A DNA stretch of 61,726 nt from assembly GCA_025765615.1 (NCBI GenBank), contig JAIVFJ010000339.1, forward strand, positions 1 through 61,726, given 5' to 3'. Source of the stretch: Zopfochytrium polystomum. Its lineage: Eukaryota > Chytridiomycota > Chytridiomycetes > Chytridiales > Chytridiaceae. Shown here one piece after another: positions 34,498 through 44,223 of the stretch (the stretch's first letter is position 1; each line of letters opens with the position of its first letter). The notes under the pieces are model-generated. The model made no database searches, was not told where the DNA came from, and worked only from the letters and a program-made list of their open reading frames with translations. A program made the position numbers and the translations under genes.

Positions 34498-34708
34498 TGA
34501 TTTGAAATGCCCCTGATGATTTCAAATCATCTTTCCTCTGTGGGAGGACTGGTCACTGCACACAGACCTCTGGACAGGCCTTGGTTGATTTGAAATGCTC
34601 CTGAAGATTTCAAATCATTTTCCCTCGCTGTGGGGAGACCAGTTGCTTGCACACACGGCTCCACACAGAGCTTGGTTGATTTGAAATTGCTCTGAATATT
34701 TCAAATCA
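34498..34708. repeat. Three phased hairpins with identical stems
   Basis: TGATTTGAAAT and its reverse complement ATTTCAAATCA, separated by a 10-base loop, occur at 34498-34529, 34586-34617 and 34677-34708 (periods 88 and 91). Stems are identical while loops differ (GCCCCTGATG, GCTCCTGAAG, TGCTCTGAAT). Sequence between hairpins also repeats loosely (CTCTGTGGGA). They lie inside the inserted element. Confidence 0.9.
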
Positions 34709-35216
34709 CTGTCCCTCTGTGGGAAGGGGTTTACAACACCTCCCCAGAGCAAAATCCTGTCTGAAGCAGTTTGCAACTTGTTCAGATAGGCAAAACAGGA
34801 AAACTGGTCAACCTCCCTGCAGGAGTATAAATTGGGCAGAGTTTTCTTATTGAAAAAAAAGGCACTCTCACTCCAATTGCCAGTCCCTGTCAAAACAAGC
34901 TCTCTTTACCCACTTGCCCTTGGTCGCTTGCTACGCTTGCTCCCTTGTACAAGTTCTCAATTCAAGCCTTGGTTCCTCAACCCTTCCACCTTCTTGCAAC
35001 GCCGCCTCCACGCACAACGTCGCCTTCTACACTGCAACTTCAACACAGGTCCCCCATCTCCCTTTTATACCTTTTTAGAATCTTCCTTTTCAGACTCCAA
35101 GAAAGTTCCGGAAAGAACAATTGGTAATAAAGTGAAACCAATGACACCAATGGCAACAAGACAAGTCAGGAAAGCAAAGAAGGTTCCAGAAGTTTCCAGA
35201 GGGTGATTCATAACAG

Positions 35217-36900
35217 CAAGGGAAAGCCCCAGCAGTGTCAATGAAGTGCAAAATTGCACTGGTTACGTCCTTTTCTGGTCGCTCTCCTTTCAACTCAAGG
35301 AACCACGCGCTGGCACGCTCTACAATTTTCGCAATAAAGTGGGTTGGTAGATCACGAACGGTCATCGCAAACAATGCAGCGTTTGGACCATAAGCAGCTT
35401 CTTGGATAATCGCAATAGCGACATAACACCGAGTTGAATTTTTCCAAAGTCTTCAGCCCTAGCTCGGACAATCCTTCGCGCCATTGCTTTCCATGCAGCT
35501 TGTTGGTCATCTTCGGAGAGCTTTAGGATAAATTCCGTCCAAAATTGAATGATGGGCCACATAAAATCTGCATCGAATCTGGGAAGACGTCTATTTTTGC
35601 CTCCAACGATCGTTCCCAAAAGGCGAGAAATGAATTCGCCAGCCGAAATTCACCACTGTCATTTGCATGCCACAGCTCCACCAGCACTCTGACGAGGTTC
35701 TGAGCAGTGTCATCTATTGGGGAAGTTGCGTAATATTCCTCTTTGTTGAGTATGGCAACAACAAACTGAAAGGTAGGGTCGAACCCCTCTGGTACGCTCC
35801 GCTCCGGAATTAAGTAACCCGCCAACGTTCAAGATAAGTACGCTCCAACTCTGGCAGCAAGAGACTGCAAAAATGCATTGCGGATGTGGTATCGCCAAAG
35901 TATTCTGCAATTCTGGGCAACATGCTGACTACGGCATCTCCAACTGGGCCGCCATGGAAATAGCCGCGCACTAGCACGCATCGCAAATTGGCCACGAGCG
36001 CCGCCCTCAGTAGTTCCCGATGCGGCGAATCCGGAGACGGAGAAGCTGAGTCGCACAGAGTTTCACCAAAAGATATTGAAACACTGCTTGTGGTTCGTCC
36101 ATTTGAGGAAAAGCCTCACAGCACGCGCCCCATCCAGCCGCCAGTCATTAGAGAGGGTTGTTTGTTGTGAATCGTCCACTCGATGAGCTTCGGCTCACTG
36201 TGCAACTTTTGAACGTCATTTTTTCTCAGTGGTCGCTCACCGCACAGAAGCACAGAAAATTTGAAATTGTGTGTGGAATACCATTCGTGCCAACCTCCTT
36301 GCTGCTGAAAATACCTTTCGAAAAATACAAGGCGGTGTCGATTATGTCGTTTGCAAGCTGGGAAGAAACAAACAGAGTCTCGCCAAAACCGGAGCGGTGC
36401 AGTTTCAGAAGGCGGTGGACCAGGATCAAAGTTCCTTTCTGATCAGCGGGCGACCTCAAAGGGGCCGCAGATCGACCGGCATCGGTGCTATGGAATGCGT
36501 GCAGAGCGTGAATGTGACCCTGGAGGACCCGAACGGCGAGCTCGAAACGGTCCGGCGCGGATCCGAAGAAAGCGGTTGGCAACGAGCCGAGGAGGGTCTC
36601 TATCACCGTGTGCGCGCGGACATCGAGCAGCATAGGTGCGATACGCGGGCGGGGAGGGAGCAGCTGCGGGGGCACACCCTCTTCATGGAATTTTTCATCG
36701 TAGGGCAATCGTCCAGCAAAACGGGGCATGTATTGCGCCTCTGCTGGGGGGTCGACGGCGGGAAGGGCACGCCGAAGAAGCAGGCCGGCATGCGCGACTG
36801 TGGCGGCCCGCAGCGGTACAACCGTCACGGCAAGCAAAGGGTTGAGGTGAGGCAGCCAGTCTGCGAAGACGCCGAAACGCCCTTCACAACTGACATCGTA
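35217..36900 (-). pseudogene. Copy C/D of the solenoid-like family, N-terminal and middle part
   Basis: The minus strand from about 36900 carries RAATVAHAGLLLRRALPA, matching RAACLAHVARIARRAATA near the start of copy E. LLDVRAHTVIETLLGSLPTA matches LLDVRAVATLHAVLNAVPTA. SQLANDIIDTALYFSKG matches TGLADDVLDTVIYLTES. Further down, ANSFLAFWERSLEAKIDVF matches EDSFLEFWGRCLEVKEFNF, and FAMTVRDLPTHFIAKIV matches FSKAVRDNPNCRVQDIV. Homology ends at the 11-base inverted end of the insertion. The first about 20 residues seen in copies B and E are not found. Frame changes near 36226, 35820 and 35520 make it unlikely to be functional. Confidence 0.65.
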
Positions 36901-37423
36901 TCGCCATCCTCGGCCTTCGACTGACCTTGTAAAGGGTTCTGCCGTCGATATGGGCCGCAGGAAAGCTCCTAAGCCGGGCAATGCTGACGCCGAGCGGCAG
37001 TTTGATCTATTCCAACGCCAGGCGAACAAACACGGCGCCAATGAGAGGACCAGGACTGAGCCGATTACGGCGGAGGATGGGGAGATGACCTCGGCAAGGA
37101 TTACACAGCAATCGCTCAGCCCACTGTGGTCGACGGCATAAATGACTATGGCCAGTCCACGAAGTTCCCCCGCATTCAATTACTATTACACATAATAAAC
37201 ACCCTCCGGGTGGCGTGGACGCGACTTGAGTCACCGCTGCCAGACGCACAGCAGCGACTGTGGTGTGGGGAGGTAGGGCAAGGTAGAAGAGCCCGCGGAA
37301 GCACGCATCTCATCACTGAAAGACCCTTCCTGCTCTTCAGCCACCCAACAGGAACTGGAATTCCCATTTGTTTGCAACGTGCCCTGCAGGCCGTGTATCA
37401 TACTTCACATTTGCGCTCTTGCA
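36901..37423. other. Intergenic region upstream of copy D and the two-repeat gene
   Basis: Divergent upstream region between copy D (minus) and the small gene at 37424 (plus). No recognisable frame. One minus-strand frame continues to 37179 but has no homology to other family copies. Confidence 0.5.
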
Positions 37424-37987
37424 ATGTCCAGTCGGATCCGAGGCAGCGCAGGCCTCCGTGCAGAGACGGGCAACACGCGCGACGGTCACATCACCATCCA
37501 AAACGACACTGACAGGACGATCGAGGTCCGGCTCTCATCCGACAACAATGCCAACGGCAGCACCGCCTATCACCAGCTGCAGCCCCGAGGCAGCGACAGT
37601 TGGCAACGCAGTTGGCCGGGATGGGAGATCTTTATGGTGCGCGATCTCGACGGGAATACCCTCCGCGGGGGCTGTGCCCATGTCGGAGCGGTCGTCCGTG
37701 TCGGCGACCCCGGCCCTCATCCGAGCTACCCAGAGAGCCTGCGCGTCTCTGACAGGAATGTGGCGGGAATCATGGTACGCAACGATTCGCCTTGGAGCAT
37801 CGAAGTGTCGGTGTCGAAGTGGAACTCGAGCGGCGGGGACACTGGGTGGTTTATGCTCACCTCCGGCGGTGCGGACACGTGGGGACGGAACGGGCCCGAG
37901 ATTGTCCTGATCAGGCTCGGGGACGGAAGGTGCATTGCGACTTGCGTGGCTGCGGGCACAGAGGTTCGGTTCGGCTTCGCTCAGTGA
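37424..37987 (+). CDS. Small protein of two similar beta-rich repeats
   Basis: ATG at 37424 gives 187 residues with no intron. Residues about 20-95 and 105-185 are an internal duplication. Each has a hydrophobic strand plus ND (ITIQNDTDRTIEVRLS; IMVRNDSPWSIEVSVS), a Gly-rich turn, a GSDSW-QR or GADTW-GR motif, a strand ending in VRDLDG or IRLGDG, a Cys pair region (GGCAHVGAVVRVG; IATCVAAGTEVRFG) and a short beta end. No signal peptide or membrane segment is seen. I recall similar repeats in hypothetical fungal proteins but cannot name a family. It lies between the split copy C/D and intact copy E. The clean frame supports a real gene. Confidence 0.7.
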   Translation: MSSRIRGSAGLRAETGNTRDGHITIQNDTDRTIEVRLSSDNNANGSTAYHQLQPRGSDSWQRSWPGWEIFMVRDLDGNTLRGGCAHVGAVVRVGDPGPHPSYPESLRVSDRNVAGIMVRNDSPWSIEVSVSKWNSSGGDTGWFMLTSGGADTWGRNGPEIVLIRLGDGRCIATCVAAGTEVRFGFAQ

Positions 37988-38175
37988 AGGATGGTGGTTG
38001 GGTCCACGTTTCTTTGCCATGTTTCTCATGTTTTCTGAACCTGCTTTGGGCAGGTACATGTATTTACTGCTTGGATCCATGCTAGGATAGTTTGTTAGTT
38101 TTTCCATGTGGCAACACGCATCGCGAGGGGTTCGCTTGAACAGGACTGCTCGATAGCGGGTGCAGAACGGAGAAA

Positions 38176-41100
38176 ATGACATCCCTCGACCCTGTTGTGT
38201 GGGCTGCGGTCGTGGCCTTCTTGCCCTGCGGCGCAGCCACGATCGAAGCCGCCCGCCTGTCGCGGGACACCCGTGCCGCCTGCCTCGCGCACGTCGCCCG
38301 CATCGCTCGACGCGCCGCCACCGCCATCGCATCGCCCCAGCCCGCATGCCTGGATCGCTCACAAGGTCCTTCGCTGGACCCACTGAACCTTCGCCAGAAC
38401 CCCAACCTGTTGCTCATACCGGCGCCGCCTTCGAGCCCAAACACACAACCCACTCTTCTCGACGTGCGCGCCGTTGCGACGCTTCACGCTGTTCTCAACG
38501 CAGTTCCCACCGCCCTGCTGGACACTTCGTCCAATCTCTATGCGCTGTGTGTTGGCGCCGTCTTGCGGCATCTCGTGGCACTGATTCAGACTGAGTGCGG
38601 CGGCATCGACGATAGTGTGTTTGGCGGCGGAGATCTGCCGAGAGTCCTTTGCGAAGCATTGCGTCTGCTTCGACGTCTCCTGAGCCTCTATCTTCTGGAC
38701 TTTGACAGGCCGTTGCCCGACGTAACCGGTCTCGCCGACGATGTCCTGGACACTGTGATTTATCTTACCGAAAGCCTCGTTCATTGGGAAAATTTGGGGG
38801 AATCTCTCCTCCTCCTCGCCATTCAGATAGGGCGGAAACTCGATGCTGTCGGACCAAAGAGTAACAACTGGAGCTTGGCCGGTTTTCGGGCTGTGCGGAT
38901 TTGGCTCACGCTCCACAGAAGTTTCCAAATTAGTCAGACGAGGAGCCAGCTGCTCAACCAGATTGCAGAAAGCTTGTGCGCCTGCGCGGCACCAGAGTCC
39001 CCAGACTTGGATTTGCTCACATTTGCGTTGGCGAGAAGCAGTAGGGAATATTTTCTCAGTCCCGTCCTGGCCGCCTGTTTACGCTCAGCGTGGTCGATGG
39101 GTGGGCCATTCCGAGACTCGGCCGAAGAAAGCCTTCTTGAATTGGCAGAGGGCGTATTCGGCGAAGCTGCAACCGACGACAACGCCGTAAAAGGAGTGCT
39201 GCAGTTTTGCATGCTCGCCGTGAACGTTATGGCGGAAGACGGCCGCACGAGTGACACATCGCGGCTTCCGGGGCTGGTTGAACTTCCGCTCGGACTGGAG
39301 CCCATGCTGATGTCGCTGCTTATGCCCCTTATGGCCTCTGCTGAAGATAGAGTCGTGACCGCGGCCTCTCGCAGGATTACGCGGGCGCTGGTTCAACACT
39401 GGAATACGAATGAGCGGGTCGAGGGGAAAAGCGATCGATCAACCGAAGATTCGTTTCTGGAGTTTTGGGGCAGATGCCTTGAGGTGAAAGAATTCAATTT
39501 TCGAAGCAAGTTCGATATCATTGGGCTATTCGAAATCCTGCTGAACTATGTTTGCACTGAGACTGACCGATTGATCGCATGGAAGCTCTCAGCCCACCGA
39601 ATTTGCCAGGGTTTTACTTCTGACCAAATGGAAGCAGTGGATGTGGGGTGCTACGCCGCCGCAACGTTGCTGGAGAAAGTATTGCGCAATGATAGCGATG
39701 CGGCATCCTTTTCGAAGGCTGTTCGAGATAACCCAAACTGCAGAGTCCAAGACATCGTGCATGGCATAAACCAATGGTGCGTTAAATGTACGACAAAGCG
39801 GTCCGATATTGGCGCCTCAATCAACCACTTCATCGCGGCCGCTCTCAGATTTTCCTCACCATCGCTGCTTCCTCCAGTCAGCCTGGACCCGCTGATGAAT
39901 TGGATTGCAGAAAAAGCAGATAAGACGTGGGCCGAAATCTATGCACGCCTATGCCTTGTTCGCCCACAAGACCATGTTGTTGTGAACGTAACACAGCTTC
40001 TGGATTTAATCCGGGAGTCTCAGTCAAAGATTCACGTTAACTTTGCCGCTAAGTCGCTAGCTTGGATTTTTATGAACAGCGACTGGTCAACGACGACGGC
40101 GGTCTGGAACAGATTTTTTCTGGAGGCATGGGAAGCGATGCTTCAAGCAGCCCCTGTATGCGGGCTGGAAATTGTGAATCCCATCACAACGCTTGCCAGG
40201 TCGCTTCGAACTTTGAACGATGCGGAAGCAGTGTTCAGCCTAACGTCGTCGTTCCGGTGCGGGCATCCTCATTTTTTTCCAAAATGAAACTTTCCATTTT
40301 TGAGTCGACGACTCACCGCTTGCATCAGATCACCCTCTCTTGAAAGGGATGAAGAGTGGTTCGCTCGAGCAATCGGTGTTACTTGTTTGGCACGATATTC
40401 CGACAAGGCTGTTGTTTCGATCGATCTTTGCATCAGGATGTACTCATGCCTCTTGCATCTCGCTTTAGCATGCGCGGAGCGCGGAAGTTGGGACATGACA
40501 AATACACCCCCCATTTACGAGGCGTCCCGGCATTTGATCACGGATAAGTTTCGCGGACTGGACTTCGAACAGTACGTCAGCTGTATCTTGCTGCCGACAG
40601 AGAAAACCGAGAGAACTGTCCAGGACCGAGAAACAAAACACAGGAGCCGCCTCTCGCGGTTCGCAAGGTGGGACTATCAGATATTTAATACCGCGACGAA
40701 GCAAGGCGGGTCCCTTCTTGCGGCAATGGTCGTCAGACGGGAAGCTGGCGACGCGCATGCGAGTTCAGGAGGGGATGAGATCGAAAGAAACCTTTCATCA
40801 CTGTCCGAGGACTACGCTGGGGAAGTTCTATCCCTTGCACTCAGAGAGCTTATGGACAGTGCTCCCTCGGCGAAAGAAAGGCGACGAGGCAAAGCCGATT
40901 GGAACTCGCTTGCAGGGGTTTTGCGGATAGCCGCGGTTGCATGGGTTGCGCAAAGCCTCGGCGTCGAAGATACCGCGATGAAGCACGACAACCAACAATT
41001 AGAGTCCAAATGGGCTATCGTCACCGACGAGTGTCCCCTTCACGTGCACCAACTCAAACGCCACTACCACCTCTTCCATCTATGTCTACGGTGGGAGGGG

Positions 41101-41184
41101 GTAGGTGGGGGAAGGGCGCTGCCTGCTTTTTCCTGCAGTCGCGTAACCCCAGTCGCGTGGGGCGGGACGGAATGTGTCGATTAG
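38176..41184 (+). CDS. Copy E of the solenoid-like family, nearly intact
   Basis: An intronless frame runs from ATG 38176 to TGA at 40285-40287 (703 residues) and continues in the same frame to 41184, giving about 1000 residues if the TGA is ignored. The sequence is rich in Leu/Ala helices throughout, consistent with a HEAT/ARM-like solenoid, with no enzymatic motif. The N-terminus (VWAAVVAFLPCGAATIEAARLSRDTRAACLAHVARIARRA) could be an F-box-like helical head. The part after the TGA still matches copy C (SPSLERDEEWFARAIG against SSLTKAEKFARSYG), so the gene is probably a full-length copy with one premature stop, or the stop is an error. The C-terminus is uncertain: the frame ends only 44 bases before the next gene and the last 50 residues look non-coding. 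Confidence 0.65.
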
Positions 41185-41227
41185 AGAAACTGAACGAGGA
41201 AAAAAAGAGAAAAAGAAAAAAAAAAAA

Positions 41228-43594
41228 ATGCAGTCAATGCTACCCGTCTTGCACCACAACGCGCGCGGCGCTGCCGGCGCCCTTCAAAAGGTAATTATGC
41301 CGCCGGGGATGCCCTCCCGCGTCCCGCACGTCGTTTCGCTCCTGCTCCTACTTTTGCTCCACCATCCGCCCATGCATTCGAGGCGAGGACGGACCGAGTC
41401 AGATCCGCAAGACAACAAGGAGTGCGGGATTCCTCTGGGGCCTGGATCTAGCGATCGACCTCGTTTTGGAATGTGCGAATAGATGATTGAAGCTCCAGCT
41501 TTACTCGCGCCATCGAAACCGTGGTCCTTCTTCTGGCCCCATTGCAACGCGGGCCGATCGGACCGTGGGCAGTCGGTTCGGCGCTGCTGCCTCCGTCATC
41601 CAATCTTCCCAAGGATCGCGATCGAGGGCGATCCAGCCGTGTTCCGTCGGCCATCCATCTGCTTGCTGAAGTCCTGTCGTTGTTATTCGGCTTGCCCTTT
41701 TCTCTTCTGTCCGCAATCCCTTTCCAGCTGTTTCTTTGTCCTGACACTGGCACCCCGACAAACACAGCGAGGCCTTCACGACGTAGTGAAGGCCCCGGCC
41801 ACGGGCAAGGTCTTCGTTCGCGCAGGACAGGGTCGGGCGTCCGACTCGGGTAAGTTCTTTGTTTACTCGCAGCAGAGTCCGCCCTTTTATGATTCTGAAA
41901 CAATACTTCGATGTTAAGGCCATATCGCTACGGTTTTCGGCGCAACTGGATTTTTGGGTGGATACGTCGTGAGTCAACTCGGTATGCGAGCGTGGGGATG
42001 TGGTCGGAGTCTCGTGGCAAATTTGTCGTCCTCAGCTTTATCGTGCTTTTGTGCGGTCTACTTTTATTCGATCTGATCCGCATTACTGGGCGCGAGCAGC
42101 TCGCCACGGCACTCAGGTGGTTACGCCATGGCGCGGTGAAGAGAACGAGAAGAGGCATTTGAAGGTCATGGGCGATCTCGGTCAGATTGTGCAGCCAGTG
42201 AGTTTCGGTGTTTTTGGTTGTGTGTTCGTGTTTCACTCAGCCAATTTCTTCAACACAGCGATATGATCTTCGTTTGGAGGACACGATCGCCTCAGCTCTG
42301 AAGTACTCGGACTTTGTTGTCAACGCTGTCGGACGCGATCACCAGACCAAGTATGGACAGTGACATTACGCCACTTCCGATTGTTTGACGAAGTTTTACA
42401 GGAACTTCACCTTCGAGCAAGTCCACGTCGATGGTGCCCGCAAAATCGCACGGCTGGCACGCGAGCACGGCGTGTCAAAACTAGTCCACGTGTCTGCTGT
42501 TGGCGCGCACGTTGATGCAAAGTCGCCATTCCACCGATCAAAGGTTTGCCTCCAACTTCCTAGCTGTGGCTGACTGACAATTCCCTCGTTCGTTGGGATG
42601 CTCACGCGGGTAGGCACTGGGTGAAATTGCCGTCCGTGAGGAATTTCCGAACGCAACCATCGTGCGAATTCCAACCATGTATGGAGCGGAGGACAGGTTT
42701 TGGAATCGCCTTGGTTGTACGTATCGCGTCGGCAGATTGAAATTGAATTGCTGGACAATGTGCTCGGAGTTTTGATAACGTCGTGCTCTTTTCATCTTTA
42801 TAGTTTACACAAAGTACTGCCCGTGGGGCCTCCCGGTTCCAAACGGCGGAAAGACTATTCTTCGACCAGCATATGTAAGGAACTGGAGGAATCATGCCAA
42901 TTTTATGGTCAAAATCTTATTGCTGATTCGTCTCGATTCTCCAAACTCCAAAACAGGTTGCTGATGTCGGTGCGGCCATTGCCCGGATGATTGACAACCC
43001 GAACGTGGATGGAAAGCTCGTTGAGCTCTACGGGTATGTCAAGTTTTGTCATGGCAATTGATCTAAATGCTTTATCTGACCACACTGAAAAAAAAAAACA
43101 AATAACCAGACCCCGCGCGTACGAGTACTCGAGCATTATTGACTTTTTCCTTGATGTCAGCAAGCGCGATGCCTTTGTATGGAACGCGCCGAAGCCGATT
43201 GCAAAGTACGTGTGTCACATAGACCGTGTTTAGACCGGCCCCCGTGCTCAGCATTCTTATCACAACAGACTTCTGGCTACCGCGACCTCCTTCACGCAAT
43301 ACCAATTCTACAAGCCGGAAGACGTTGACAGAGTACGTACTTTGACTAAGCTGTTTTGCGGTCCTGTTTTGTTTAATTGCCACCCATCGTGCCCTCCTCA
43401 ATGAAATCATTGTTCCATTTCAGTTCTTTGTGGACGAAGTGCCGCAAGACAAGTCAGCGCTGACGTTTGCGGATCTCGGCATCAACCCCGCCACAGTCGA
43501 GAACACGATCCTCAAGTTTGTGCGCCTCTACCGGCCCGCGGAGTTCCAGCGCGCCCCGTATGAAGCGTCGGTCAAGCGGTACCTGGGCGAATAA
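41228..43594 (+). CDS. Complex I 39/40 kDa accessory subunit (NDUFA9/NUO-40)
   Basis: An NAD(P)-binding short-chain-dehydrogenase-like subunit that stabilises mitochondrial respiratory complex I. Twelve exons join in phase: 41228-41290, 41768-41849, 41919-41981, 42100-42197, 42259-42350, 42402-42543, 42614-42713, 42804-42874, 42957-43033, 43110-43205, 43269-43332 and 43424-43594. A presequence-like start (MQSMLPVLHHNARGAAGALQKRGLHD) precedes the Rossmann motif VFGATGFLGGYVV. Then come the family signatures HLKVMGDLGQIV, DFVVNAVGRDHQTKNFTFEQVHVDGAR, VSKLVHVSAVGA, ATIVRIPTMYGAEDRFWNR and the C-terminal LRLYRP-type end VRLYRPAEFQRAPYE. The first intron is long (477 bases), the rest 52-118. No frame break is needed, which makes it a useful quality control for the sequence. 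Confidence 0.93.
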
Positions 43595-44223
43595 AGAATT
43601 GAGTTTTAGGGGGGAAGTGGAGAGTTCCCTCATTATACTTTCGGTTCCTCTGAGCTGTAGGCCGCTTTTATTTTCAAGGTCCTGCTTCCTTCACGAGTGG
43701 GGCTCCCACCAGAGTTGCTTGGTGAAGAAAGCTGAGCGGGAAGTGAGGAATACATGAACAACAAGAGAACCAAGACGCGTGATGGCAGAATAGTTGAGGT
43801 GAATACCCAGCACGCAAGCGAGAGACTTTGTCGCCCCCAACCTAAAAACCTTTTCTATACATGTTGCGCCCGATTTGATTGCGCGGGCGCGGCGTTCCCA
43901 TCATGCTTCCAACTTCTCTATGTGTGGCGCAGGTTGCAACCAAGCTTCGGCAGGCATTCTTCACCGGCGAACCCTCCTCCGGATGCCGGTGTTTACATCG
44001 CTGCATGGACGGATTTTACTACGAAACGTTGAATTCTTTGGGCAAAAAACGAAAACCAAGAGCAGGACACAGATTAACGCTTCGAGAGGCACCAACAACT
44101 GAAGCGGGGGGGACAAACACAACAAAAAGATTGTCAGGCCTCTCTTGGCCGTTCGAAAAAGAAAAAAAGCACGCACGCCACGATGGAAACAAAGTGACAG
44201 CATCACGACCCGCTCTCCACCCC
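43595..44223. other. Intergenic region between two convergent 3' ends
   Basis: 3' flanks of NDUFA9 (plus) and the F-box/WD40 gene (minus). Longer frames here have no domain support. Nothing else was seen. Confidence 0.6.

Larger units (their letters stand above)
32026..35216. mobile_element. 3.2 kb insertion splitting copy C/D, with 11-base inverted ends
   Basis: Homology to the family stops near 35217 and resumes near 32003. The intervening DNA begins with CTGTTATGAAT (32026-32036) and ends with its exact reverse complement ATTCATAACAG (35206-35216). Inside are a 280/290-base tandem duplication, GC-rich inverted repeats (for example GACGACGAC-TGC-GTCGTCGTC near 33527), three phased hairpins, and no recognisable transposase, integrase or reverse transcriptase. 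It could be a non-autonomous DNA transposon or a composite of several insertions. No clear target-site duplication was found. Confidence 0.5.

Noticed and set aside
35065..35259. Small membrane protein (AIGVIGFTLLPIVLSG) at the right end of the insertion
   Set aside because: The 64-residue frame spans the junction between family copy and insertion, so the hydrophobic stretch is probably accidental.
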